The notes under the pieces were generated by a model. It ran no database searches. It was not told where the DNA came from and saw nothing but the letters and a program-made list of their open reading frames with translations. A stretch of 59,071 nt of DNA from Ignavibacteriaceae bacterium (GTDB lineage Bacteria; Bacteroidota; Ignavibacteria; Ignavibacteriales; Ignavibacteriaceae), in assembly GCA_014860115.1 (NCBI GenBank), contig JACZKK010000076.1, positions 1 through 59,071 on the forward strand, in the 5' to 3' direction. The first letter of the stretch is position 1; each line of letters starts with the position of its first letter. A program made the translations under genes and the position numbers. This document shows positions 34,632-43,184 of the stretch, one piece after another.

Positions 34632-36428
34632 ATGAAAAACACAATTAAATATTTACCTCAGCTTTTATTAGCAATATTCTTTCTATCAATTCAGATGTTC
34701 CCGCAAGCACCCGATACAATGTGGACAAAAACTTTCGGCGGAACTAATATTGACATCGGACATTGTGTGCAGCAGACTGCTGACAGCGGATACATCATAA
34801 CCGGTTATACTCGCTCGTACGGAACAATCAGCGGCAGAAATGTGTGGCTGATTAAAACAGATAAAAACGGAAATCAGCAGTGGAACAATACTTTCGGTGG
34901 CAACAGTGACGATGAAGGATATTCAGTTCAGCAAACAACCGACGGCGGATACATTATCGCCGGATATACAGAATCATTCGGTGCAGGATTAAATGATGTG
35001 TTTCTAGCTAAAGCTAATGCTTCAGGAAACCAGGTCTGGACAAAAACATTTGGCGGAGCTCAGGATGATGAAGGTTATTCTGTCCTCCAAACAAATGATG
35101 GTGGATTTCTTATTGGTGGAGTCACATCATCGTACGGAGCAGGCAGCAGAGATATGTGGATGATAAAAACCGATTCTGCAGGAAATTTAGTTTGGCAAAA
35201 AACTCACGGCGGATTGAGCTCAGATGGTGCTTGGTATGTAGATCATACTTCTGATGGCGGATTCATACTTACCGGATGGACATTATCTTATGGTCCGGGA
35301 TTTATTGGAAATGCCTGGCTCGTGAAAACAGACTCACTGGGCAATCAGCAATGGAATAAATTTTTTGGCGGTGATGATGCTGACCGAGGTTATGCTGTAC
35401 AGCAAACGACTGACGGAGGATATATCCTTACTGGTTATACAGGTTCTTTTGGTGCAGGACTTTATGATATGCTTTTAATAAAAACAGATCCTTCAGGAAA
35501 TGCAGAATGGACAAAAACTTTCGGTGGAACGGGAAGAGATTATGGTAACTCAGTGCAACAGACAAATGAAGGCGGATTTATTGTTCTTGGTTATACTCTT
35601 TCCTTCGGTGCCGGCGGAGACGATTTCTACCTTGTTAAAACCGATGCGAACGGCAATGAAGAATGGTTTAAAACTTATGGCGGTTCTGCTTCGGATGTAG
35701 GATTTTTTGTTAGACAAACAAATGACGGCGGATTGATTTTAGTCGGTCATACTTTGTCATTTGGTGCTGGAGTTCACGATGTTTGGTTAATAAAGACTGA
35801 TAACATTATTCCCGTTGAATTCCTGAGCTTCACTGCAGAACTTTCAGGGAATGATTTTAAACTTATTTGGTCAACAGCAACAGAAACAAACAATCAGGGT
35901 TTTGAGATTCTTCGCTCCGCTCAGAATGACAACGGCGGTTGGGAGAAAGTTGGATTTGTTCCCGGTTTTGGAACATCAACTGAAGTTCATCACTATTCTT
36001 TTGTTGATGAATCAATGCTGCCAGGTAACTATCAATACAGATTAAAACAAATTGATTTCGACGGAACGTTTGAATATTCAAACATTATAGAAGTTACAAT
36101 TGATGCGCTAGTAAAGTTTGCATTAGAACAAAATTACCCCAACCCGTTTAATCCAACTACGAAGATTAAATATTCTATTCTGTCAAACGTCAAAGGTGAA
36201 ATGTCAAACGTGACCTTAAAAGTTTATGACGTTCTAGGAAATGAAGTTGCAACACTCGTTAACGAAGAAAAACCAGCAGGCACTTATGAAGTTGAGTTCA
36301 ACGTTAATTCCGACGAAGGTCGGAATCTCTCCAGTGGAATATACTTTTACCAGTTAAACGCGGGAGGTTCTGAAATAAATTCAGGACAAGGTTTTATCGA
36401 AACGAAGAAGATGTTATTCTTGAAATAG
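34632..36428 (+). CDS. T9SS cargo protein with seven tandem propeller-like repeats
   Basis: 598 residues. Signal peptide MKNTIKYLPQLLLAIFFLSI..FPQ, then seven repeats of about 51 residues (roughly 28-395) with the consensus TKTFGG..DxGxxVQQTxDGGYIxxGYTxSFGAGxxDxxLIKTDxxGNxxW. Seven copies suggest one closed seven-bladed beta-propeller. Then a domain ending in YRLKQIDFDGTFEYS, and the sorting domain (NYPNPFNPTTKI). ATG at 34632 is chosen over GTG 34602 because it begins the signal peptide. Three palindromic sequences are embedded in frame near the C-terminus. Binding target unknown. Confidence 0.85.
   Translation: MKNTIKYLPQLLLAIFFLSIQMFPQAPDTMWTKTFGGTNIDIGHCVQQTADSGYIITGYTRSYGTISGRNVWLIKTDKNGNQQWNNTFGGNSDDEGYSVQQTTDGGYIIAGYTESFGAGLNDVFLAKANASGNQVWTKTFGGAQDDEGYSVLQTNDGGFLIGGVTSSYGAGSRDMWMIKTDSAGNLVWQKTHGGLSSDGAWYVDHTSDGGFILTGWTLSYGPGFIGNAWLVKTDSLGNQQWNKFFGGDDADRGYAVQQTTDGGYILTGYTGSFGAGLYDMLLIKTDPSGNAEWTKTFGGTGRDYGNSVQQTNEGGFIVLGYTLSFGAGGDDFYLVKTDANGNEEWFKTYGGSASDVGFFVRQTNDGGLILVGHTLSFGAGVHDVWLIKTDNIIPVEFLSFTAELSGNDFKLIWSTATETNNQGFEILRSAQNDNGGWEKVGFVPGFGTSTEVHHYSFVDESMLPGNYQYRLKQIDFDGTFEYSNIIEVTIDALVKFALEQNYPNPFNPTTKIKYSILSNVKGEMSNVTLKVYDVLGNEVATLVNEEKPAGTYEVEFNVNSDEGRNLSSGIYFYQLNAGGSEINSGQGFIETKKMLFLK
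35904..35932. repeat. In-frame dispersed hairpin (ILRSAQNDN-coding)
   Basis: GAGATTCTTCGCTCCGCTCA followed by GAATGACAAC. The opposite strand reads CHSERSEES, a repeat peptide found spuriously in many Bacteroidota-type genomes. Here it replaces the usual residues after TETNNQGFE in the propeller protein, so it is translated. Confidence 0.65.
36182..36215. repeat. In-frame GTCAAA-type repeat in the sorting domain
   Basis: GTCAAACGTCAAAGGTGAAA followed by TGTCAAACGTGACC, coding for SNVKGEMSNVT between KIKYSI and LKVYD. The same GTCAAAGGTGAAA... pattern, in reverse complement, forms the right edge of the S23 cassette at 43146-43176, so one repeat family occurs both inside a gene and at a cassette edge. 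Confidence 0.55.
36307..36326. repeat. In-frame perfect hairpin before the LSSGIYFYQL strand
   Basis: ATTCCGAC-GAAG-GTCGGAAT, an 8-bp perfect stem coding for NSDEGRN just before LSSGIYFYQL. The deiminase sorting domain has a longer insert at the same place; the protein at 33110-34492 has none. Confidence 0.6.
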
Positions 36429-36430
36429 GC

Positions 36431-36509
36431 TGTTGGGATCGATCTCCCGATCGATCCGCAAATTAAATTAAAACAATTAATAGGAACGGACAGTAGTCCG
36501 TTCCCTACA
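36431..36509. repeat. Solo REP unit downstream of the propeller gene
   Basis: A single unit of exactly 79 bases, starting TGTTGGGA and ending TCCCTACA, with the same two hairpins as the array units (GATCGATC stem; GGAACGGAC..GTCCGTTCC). It begins 2 bases after the stop codon. This is a transposed copy about 3.5 kb from the RAYT gene. Confidence 0.85.
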
Positions 36510-36525
36510 GCGATTAATTTTTAAT

Positions 36526-36554
36526 GGTCGAGGCTTAAAATTTTGAGCTTCTAC
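36526..36554. terminator. Degenerate palindrome between convergent genes
   Basis: GTCGAGGCTTAAAATTTTGA followed by GCTTCTAC, a weaker relative of the 34502-34535 palindrome with the same AAAATTTT centre. It lies between the convergent propeller and NhaC genes and could end both transcripts. Confidence 0.4.
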
Positions 36555-36568
36555 GAAATAAAATTTTT

Positions 36569-38437
36569 TTATTCTACCTTCCTACCGAACAAATAAATAA
36601 TCCCAAAAAGAAGAGATATAATTATCAGTAGCGCAATGATTGGCGACAAACCGAAAGCAGTAAGTATATCACCGATTAACATCGTCACAATGCCAACAGT
36701 AATTGCATAAGTAAGCTGAGTTCGTACGTGATCAATATGATCGCAGCCGGAAGCCATTGAGCTTAGAATTGTTGTGTCGGAAATCGGTGAGCAGTGATCT
36801 CCCCAAACGCATCCCGCAAGAACTGAACTGACAACTCCTATCAAAATTAAATGCGTATCCGCAGGTGAGTAATCATTCATTCCTGTAACTGCTGCAGAAA
36901 GAGGAATTACAATCGGAAACATAATTGCCATTGTCCCCCAGCTTGTTCCGGTTGCAAAGCTCGTGACACCACAGACTATAAATACAATAACGGGCAGAAA
37001 ACGCGGGTCAATTGAATCGCTTATCAGACTTATAATATAATCTGCTGTTCTTATTTCACTTGTTACTGCACCAATGCTCCACGCAAGAGTTAAAATCAAA
37101 ACCGCCAGAAACATAGAACGAATTCCGGCAAACCAGGCATCAACAGTCTGTCGTAATGTTAATAGTCTTTGCGCAACGATCATTAAAGCAGCAACAACAC
37201 AGGCGGAAAAACTTCCCCAAAGCAAAGCCAGATATGAATTTGAATTGCTGATAACATCTCTAATTCCGTAATCGTCTATCCCCTGCTCTTTAAGAGATTC
37301 AATTCCAGTAAATATCAAACCGAAAACAGTAATCGAGATCAAAACCAGAATCGGGACAACTCCATTATACCATTTTGCTTTGTCTTCATTAGCAAACAAT
37401 TCACTCTTTTCTGAAAAATCATTAGCGGTGAATGTTGCTGCGGATACCTTCCCTTCGTGAACCGCTCTTCTTTCAGCTTTAAGCATTGAACCGAAATCTC
37501 TCTTTGTAAATGCAATGAGAAACACAAAGACAAGCATTGCGAGAGGATAGAAACGAAAAATTATTGTATCAAGAAAAACTGAATAAGCATTAAGCGGAGA
37601 ACCGATTACTTCTAAACCATCCTGAATCAATCCAACTTCATAACCAATCCACGAAGAGACAATAAAAATACTAGCAACAGGTGCAGAAGTTGCATCAACA
37701 ATAAAAGCGAGCTTTTCGCGTGAGACTTTAAGTTTGTCTGTAATCGGTCTCATCAGATTGCCAACTACAAGTGCGTTCGCATAATCATCAAAGAAAATAA
37801 TTAATCCTGAAAGCCATGTAGAAATCATTCCAGATCTTCTGGTCCTCGCAAATTTTGAAAGCGAATTAGCAATCCCTGTGGTTCCACCGCTTCGGGAAAT
37901 CAAACCAATCACTCCGCCAAAGAGTAAAGTAAAAACAATTATCTGTGTATGAGAAACATCACTAACTGCAGCAATTACATATTTATCAATCAATCTTAAA
38001 AATGCTGCAAGAGGATCGAAGCCATAAATAAAAAAAGCTCCGGAGTAAATTCCGAGAATCAAAGAAACCACAACCTGCCTGAATATTAACGCAAGAGCAA
38101 TTGCCAGAAGTGGTGGGATAATGCTTAAAATTCCGGGGATAACATTTACGGTGGTTTCTTCCCTTTCAATTCCTGAAAAGACTACTCTATAATTTCCTGA
38201 GTTGTGAATTGTGAGTGTTGTGTCGAATGAACCATCGGACATATTTATTGCAAAGTTCTCTGCTGAATCATCTTTTATAAACTCAATTTCAAATGATTTA
38301 AGACTATCAGCAAACCCTTCACCATTTATCTCAAAGCTAATTCCCGAAAGTGTAAGCGGGGGAATTTCAACAGTTTGTCCGTAGGAGCGGATACAAAAAG
38401 GTATGATGCAGAAAAAGATAAGGATGACTTTATTCAA
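36569..38437 (-). CDS. NhaC-family Na+/H+ antiporter with N-terminal extracytoplasmic domain
   Basis: 622 residues. The NhaC-type transporter (about residues 105-620) has many membrane segments and the conserved loops GGVIGLISRSGG, FDDYANALVVGN, GTSWGTMAIMFPI and WGDHCSPISDTTILSS. It should exchange sodium for protons or a related ion/amino-acid pair. The unusual part is a cleavable-looking signal peptide (ending YGQ) and about 80 residues of beta-rich soluble domain before the first membrane helix. Divergent from the lipoprotein gene at 38551. Confidence 0.88.
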   Translation of the reverse strand: MNKVILIFFCIIPFCIRSYGQTVEIPPLTLSGISFEINGEGFADSLKSFEIEFIKDDSAENFAINMSDGSFDTTLTIHNSGNYRVVFSGIEREETTVNVIPGILSIIPPLLAIALALIFRQVVVSLILGIYSGAFFIYGFDPLAAFLRLIDKYVIAAVSDVSHTQIIVFTLLFGGVIGLISRSGGTTGIANSLSKFARTRRSGMISTWLSGLIIFFDDYANALVVGNLMRPITDKLKVSREKLAFIVDATSAPVASIFIVSSWIGYEVGLIQDGLEVIGSPLNAYSVFLDTIIFRFYPLAMLVFVFLIAFTKRDFGSMLKAERRAVHEGKVSAATFTANDFSEKSELFANEDKAKWYNGVVPILVLISITVFGLIFTGIESLKEQGIDDYGIRDVISNSNSYLALLWGSFSACVVAALMIVAQRLLTLRQTVDAWFAGIRSMFLAVLILTLAWSIGAVTSEIRTADYIISLISDSIDPRFLPVIVFIVCGVTSFATGTSWGTMAIMFPIVIPLSAAVTGMNDYSPADTHLILIGVVSSVLAGCVWGDHCSPISDTTILSSMASGCDHIDHVRTQLTYAITVGIVTMLIGDILTAFGLSPIIALLIIISLLFGIIYLFGRKVE

Positions 38438-38550
38438 ATGTATTCATCATAATAAGAAACAATTCGTATTTGGATACCATCAGAAATATACTCTATCAAA
38501 AAAATATTTCAAAAATAATTATTATTTTTGCTCATAACTACAGAGAATAA

Positions 38551-39669
38551 ATGATGAATAAGTTAATTTTATATGCATTCGCAATCCTTGCGTTTGTATT
38601 TTCAGCATGCAGCACAAGTGATGAAAAATTAAATAGTGCAAAACTTCGTGAATTAGTTTTACAGGCACTTGATAGAAACCATGAAGCCAATGTTGAGTTG
38701 AAAGGATTTGTCGATGCAGAATTAATAAGCAGGAAAGATTTCAACAACATTAAAATTGATAGTGGTTACATAAATAATAAATATTACTATTCTGTTCTTC
38801 TGGAATATTCCGATCCTCTTTTAAACCGTTTTGCAATTTATGATGATGAACTCCGCTTATATTTAATTGATAAATCGCTGAACGGAAATCTAAGTGCTCA
38901 ATGGGCTGCGAAGGAAAACCGGAATTTTGTTTTTGTGCAGGAAAGATTTCTGACCAAAGATGTTTTAAACCTTGAGCGACTCTCGATTTACGAAGTGTAT
39001 GATACAACCGCAGGTCTTGTTTACAGATCAATTAGCAAATTCGTAAAAGATAAAAATACATCGACCCAGATAATTGAAAAAATTTCCACTGATTTCATCG
39101 TTACAGAAATTTCGGGCAAAACCAATCTTCAAGTTATAAATCAAGCCGATACTTTTTATTTCTACCCGAATAGCAAGAAATATCTCAGTTCAAAAAATCT
39201 TTTTAATAATTTTGTAAAACAGGAAATAGAAGATTTTAGCAGGGTTATTATTCAACCACAAATTCCCGCTGGAATTTTAGATGATAATACTTTACCAGAA
39301 TTTACTATAGATCTGAATGAAGATTGGGCAAAAGTTTCGTGGTATAATGAAGACAAATTACTCAAATCCAGCCTGACCGGCACAAAGTATCTTAATAGTA
39401 AACTTAAGGCTGCAATTACAATTTTTGAAATTCCTTCGGGTAAATCAGGCGAGGATTACTCATGGTATCCTTTTGGCAGTTTCGCTGGGGAAAATACCAG
39501 AAAAAGATCAACAGGAAATTATACAATGGATAAAAATTACAATCAGCTACTGGAACTTGCTTGTGGCGATAAAAAGTATCTTCTATTATTCGATTGTCCG
39601 AAGAACACTTTTGAACAGAACAAAAGAATGTTAAATCAGATTTTAAATTCTTTTGATATTGATTGCTAA
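38551..39669 (+). CDS. Lipoprotein of unknown function
   Basis: 372 residues with a lipoprotein signal peptide (LILYAFAILAFVFSAC), Cys at about residue 20. The mature part is mixed alpha/beta with no recognised domain; notable segments are FVFVQERFLTKDV, DLNEDWAKVSWY and the C-terminal CGDKKYLLLFDCPKNTFEQN. Likely anchored to a membrane facing the periplasm. Two ATGs in tandem start it (38551 and 38554). Upstream of sixA with a 40-base gap, so co-transcription is possible. Confidence 0.7.
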   Translation: MMNKLILYAFAILAFVFSACSTSDEKLNSAKLRELVLQALDRNHEANVELKGFVDAELISRKDFNNIKIDSGYINNKYYYSVLLEYSDPLLNRFAIYDDELRLYLIDKSLNGNLSAQWAAKENRNFVFVQERFLTKDVLNLERLSIYEVYDTTAGLVYRSISKFVKDKNTSTQIIEKISTDFIVTEISGKTNLQVINQADTFYFYPNSKKYLSSKNLFNNFVKQEIEDFSRVIIQPQIPAGILDDNTLPEFTIDLNEDWAKVSWYNEDKLLKSSLTGTKYLNSKLKAAITIFEIPSGKSGEDYSWYPFGSFAGENTRKRSTGNYTMDKNYNQLLELACGDKKYLLLFDCPKNTFEQNKRMLNQILNSFDIDC

Positions 39670-39709
39670 AATATTTCTAACTGCAGGCTAATTTTTCTCG
39701 GACCAGAAA

Positions 39710-40186
39710 ATGAATATTTATTTAATACGGCATGGTGAAGCTGAGGCAACTTCAGAAAACAAGCCGCATGAACTAAGAGGTTTGACTGTAAATGGCGGTG
39801 AAATTGTCCGGGCTTCTGCTGAATTCTGGAAAAACTTTACACATAGTTTTGATATTATTTTATCCTCTCCGCTAAAAAGAGCAAAACAAACGGCCGATAT
39901 TATTCGTGATGTTTTCAAAGTAAAGGCGGCAACTATGGAAGAAATTTCTCTTCTTAATGGTGGCTTAACCGAGGATTTAATTTCTATTGCGGTACCTTTA
40001 GGCATGGGTGAGATAGCAATGGTTGGACATCAACCAGATATTGGAATTCACATCGCATCAATGATTGGTTCTAATGATACAAATTTTAAAATTCCTCCGG
40101 CAGCAATAGCAAAAATTCACTTTAAAGAAAATCCCAGAATCGGTAAAGGTATTCTTGAATTACTGCTTCCACCTATAAACAAAAAA

Positions 40187-40192
<6 letters not shown>
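39710..40192 (+). CDS. sixA: SixA-type phosphohistidine phosphatase
   Basis: Small histidine phosphatase (160 residues). It has the RHG motif YLIRHGEAE (catalytic His at residue 8), the SSPLKRAKQTADII segment with the second Arg, and GHQPDI with the second His. SixA proteins dephosphorylate histidine phosphotransfer domains or PTS proteins (family knowledge). The stop codon overlaps the 3' end of the SRP RNA encoded on the other strand by about 6 bases. Confidence 0.88.
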
Positions 40193-40271
<79 letters not shown>

Positions 40272-40327
40272 AAATACAATGAATAATTTATAATTGAAAA
40301 TTAACAATTAAAGATAATAATAAACAT

Positions 40328-41302
40328 TCATTTTGATTTGAAATTTAACTTCTGACTTTTAACCTGATCGGTCAAAGTATTCCTTTCCCAAAATACACCA
40401 TCTTCATAACCTTGAATCCTTGTGTTTTTTTCCGCCAACTCCAATCGCTTTTCGGCCAGATAGCAGTAGTATTCATCAACTTCAACACCAACATATTTTC
40501 TTCCAAGCTTTTTTGCTACTACGGCGGTTGTGCCCGAACCAATGAATGGATCAAAAATTATATCGCCTTTATTTGTGCTTGCTAAAATTATTTTAGCTAA
40601 AAGTTTTTCAGGTTTCTGTGTCGGATGTTCAGTATTCTCAGGCATTGACCAGAATGGTACCGAAATGTCGTTCCATATATTTGACGGGAATGTATCTCTG
40701 AAGTTACCTTCTTTTCTTTCTATCCAATCCTTCGGTCTTCTTTTTTCATCCTTATATGGAGCTAAAACTTTCCTTCTCAGTTTTACAGTATCAATATTAA
40801 ATGTGTACTTTTCAGACTTCGTAAAGAACCAAATATCTTCAGTACAGTTCTTCCAGTTTGCTTTTGCACCTCTTCCCTTTTCTCGTTCCCATGTAATTCG
40901 GTTTCTCACCTTAAAATACTTTGAACCAACTCTGAAAATCGCTGATGAAGATTTCCAGTCGGAACAAATGTAAATGGATGCATTTTCTTTTAGAATCCTA
41001 ACTAGTTTCTTTAACCAGGAATTCAGCCATTCTTCGTATTCTATCAAATCCATTTCATTAAATGATACCTGATTGAATTTCTTTGTTATGTTGTAAGGCG
41101 GGTCAATGAATAGCAAGTCAACAAAATTATCGGGGAGAAAATCTGCAACTTGCAAAAAGTCCTGGTTAATAATTTTATTAATTAGTTGTTTAGAATTAGA
41201 TGGTTTGTACAGCCTTATTAGTTTTATTTTAAATTTCTTTTTATCTCCTTCGCTGAGACGAAGAGTTCGGTTTAGTTTTGCATTTTTATTTATTGGCATC
41301 AA
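40328..41302 (-). CDS. Solitary site-specific DNA methyltransferase (beta class)
   Basis: 324 residues. The catalytic motif IV is FIDPPYNI (about residue 65), motif I is DPFIGSGTTA near residue 250, and HPTQKPEKL (motif X) precedes it. The order IV-TRD-X-I marks the beta class, modifying adenine-N6 or cytosine-N4. No restriction enzyme gene is adjacent, so this is an orphan methylase. The target site is not predictable. ATG ATG start at 41302; either may be used. The 246-bp upstream gap is divergent with icd. Confidence 0.86.
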   Translation of the reverse strand: MMPINKNAKLNRTLRLSEGDKKKFKIKLIRLYKPSNSKQLINKIINQDFLQVADFLPDNFVDLLFIDPPYNITKKFNQVSFNEMDLIEYEEWLNSWLKKLVRILKENASIYICSDWKSSSAIFRVGSKYFKVRNRITWEREKGRGAKANWKNCTEDIWFFTKSEKYTFNIDTVKLRRKVLAPYKDEKRRPKDWIERKEGNFRDTFPSNIWNDISVPFWSMPENTEHPTQKPEKLLAKIILASTNKGDIIFDPFIGSGTTAVVAKKLGRKYVGVEVDEYYCYLAEKRLELAEKNTRIQGYEDGVFWERNTLTDQVKSQKLNFKSK

Positions 41303-41548
41303 ACTAGAAACTGTTTAGTGTGATTTACTATTGTTACAATTTTCGGCTGCTAAATTTACTATAAAATTTGTCTTCAGTGCAGCTAATTTATTGGATTTTA
41401 TTTGAATTGAAGAAAGCAGATTTAAATACTTTAAAATCTTAAAAATGTATCTTAAGTTGACTTTGATTATGGTGATTTATCTTGTTTCACTACAGCCAAT
41501 TATCTAAGTTTCCAGAGCAATTTTTTCACTTTTTCAGGATACATTTTT

Positions 41549-42730
41549 ATGAAAAGAACTATCGTTGCAATGCCAGGAGATGGCATTGGTAAAACAGTAC
41601 TTCAAGAAGCAATAAGAGTTTTAGGAGCAGTCGGTTTCGAAGCTGAATATGTTCACGGAGATATCGGCTGGGATTTTTGGTGCAGTGAAGGTAATGCCCT
41701 TCCACAACGCACAATTGATCTTCTTGAGAAACATAAAATCGGTTTATTCGGCGCAATAACTTCCAAACCAAAAGATGCCGCAGATAAGGAACTTGATCCA
41801 TCTCTAAAAGGAAAAGGATTTAGTTACTTTTCACCAATCGTTGGTTTACGACAAAAGTTTAATCTTGATGTTTGTATTCGTCCCTGCCAATCATTCAAAG
41901 GCAACCCACTAAATTTTATAATCAGAAATGCAAAAGGCGGATTTGATGAGCCATTGGTTAACGCTGTTATCTTCCGACAAAACACAGAAGGACTTTATGG
42001 TGGAATTGAATGGACGAATCCTCCAAAACAGGTTCGTGATGCTCTTGAGACTCATCCTAAGATGAAATTCTTTAAGGATGTTCCGAGTGAAGATATGGCA
42101 ATCTCAACAAGAATTGTTACGAGAAATACTTCACGAAGAATTATTCGTGCAGGTTTTGAGTACGCAAAAAAATATGGTTACACAAACCTTACACTTTGCG
42201 AAAAACCAAATGTGCTTCGGGAAACTTCCGGTATGATGTTTAAAGAAGCAAAAGCAATTGCTAAAGAATATCCGGGCATTGCTTTGTGGGATACAAACAT
42301 CGATGCACAAATGATGTGGCTTACTAAAAATCCTGAAACCTACGGAGTTATTGTTGCTGAAAATATGTTTGGCGATATTATCTCAGATGGATTTGCCGGA
42401 TTGGTTGGCGGGCTTGGTTTTGCATGTAGCGCTAACATTGGTGAAGAAGTTGCAGTGTTTGAACCAACTCACGGCAGTGCACCAAAATATCAGGAATTGA
42501 ATCCTTCAATTGTAAATCCAATCGCAATGATTTTAAGTGCCTGTATGATGCTTGATCACATTGACGAAAAAGCAAAAGCTGATAAAATTAGAAAAGCAAT
42601 TGCTAAAGTTATTGAAGAGGGTAAAGTTAAGACATACGATATGATGAAATTGCGCGGTGGTCCTGATGTATTCAGTAAAGGTGCTTGTACAACTCAGCAA
42701 ATGACGGATGAAATAATTTCAAAGTTGTGA
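41549..42730 (+). CDS. icd: Isocitrate dehydrogenase (isocitrate/isopropylmalate dehydrogenase family)
   Basis: 393-residue beta-decarboxylating dehydrogenase. MPGDGIGKTV at the start; LRQKFNLDVCIRP and FRQNTEGLYGGIEW form the substrate loops; the metal site is FGDIISDGFAG. The cofactor loop reads HGSAPKYQ; Lys-Tyr at this place is the NADP signature of bacterial isocitrate dehydrogenase, where NAD forms have Asp (family knowledge). With an aconitase and citrate lyase downstream, isocitrate is the likely substrate; homoisocitrate is an alternative because the aconitase is homoaconitase-like. First gene of the citrate cluster. Confidence 0.82.
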   Translation: MKRTIVAMPGDGIGKTVLQEAIRVLGAVGFEAEYVHGDIGWDFWCSEGNALPQRTIDLLEKHKIGLFGAITSKPKDAADKELDPSLKGKGFSYFSPIVGLRQKFNLDVCIRPCQSFKGNPLNFIIRNAKGGFDEPLVNAVIFRQNTEGLYGGIEWTNPPKQVRDALETHPKMKFFKDVPSEDMAISTRIVTRNTSRRIIRAGFEYAKKYGYTNLTLCEKPNVLRETSGMMFKEAKAIAKEYPGIALWDTNIDAQMMWLTKNPETYGVIVAENMFGDIISDGFAGLVGGLGFACSANIGEEVAVFEPTHGSAPKYQELNPSIVNPIAMILSACMMLDHIDEKAKADKIRKAIAKVIEEGKVKTYDMMKLRGGPDVFSKGACTTQQMTDEIISKL

Positions 42731-42740
42731 AACGATAAAC

Positions 42741-43161
42741 GTCAAAAGTCAAATGGTTTTTCTTAGAATACGTTAGAGATTTTAATGTTAAGACTAAATC
42801 ATAAAAATCTTGATGTGTGGCAAATTGCTGTAAAATTTGTGTCACTTATATATCAGATCACATCAAAATACCCAAAAGATGAATTATTTGGATTGACGAA
42901 TCAAACTAGAAGAGCTTCGGTATCTATCTCAGCAAATATTGCTGAGGGTTCTTCAAGAAAAAGTTTAGTAGAAAGAAAAAGATTTCATGAAATATCAAGA
43001 TCCTCTTTAGTTGAAGTAGATAATCATTTGGAAATTGCTATTACATTAAATTATCTGGATGATAAAACAGTTAAAATAATTGATAAAAAGCTTAACGAAC
43101 TCTTTGCTAGGCTATCAAAATTCATTGAGAGAGCTGGATGAATTCCCGTTTGACTTTTGAC
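42741..43161 (+). mobile_element. S23 cassette 1: inverted-repeat-bounded four-helix-bundle gene
   Basis: A 421-bp segment between icd and cstA, bounded by GTCAAAAGTCAAATGG (42741-42756) and its reverse complement (43146-43161), 15 of 16 bases matching. It holds one gene (42785-43141). The transcript could fold with the repeats as a closing stem, as in the 23S rRNA intervening sequences that encode the same protein family. The mobile nature is inferred. Confidence 0.55.
42785..43141 (+). CDS. Four-helix bundle (S23/IVS) protein, copy 1
   Basis: 118 residues of the S23 family: HKNLDVWQIAVKFVSLIYQI, then FGLTNQTRRASVSISANIAE and RFHEISRSSLVEVDNHLEI. Family members are encoded by intervening sequences in 23S rRNA of some bacteria and as free genes; related Avd proteins help diversity-generating retroelements. 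The function of free copies is unknown. Clearly related to the copy at 45403-45759, which has the same length. It splits icd from cstA. Confidence 0.9.
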   Translation: MLRLNHKNLDVWQIAVKFVSLIYQITSKYPKDELFGLTNQTRRASVSISANIAEGSSRKSLVERKRFHEISRSSLVEVDNHLEIAITLNYLDDKTVKIIDKKLNELFARLSKFIERAG

Positions 43162-43184
43162 TTTTCACCTTTGACGATATAAAA

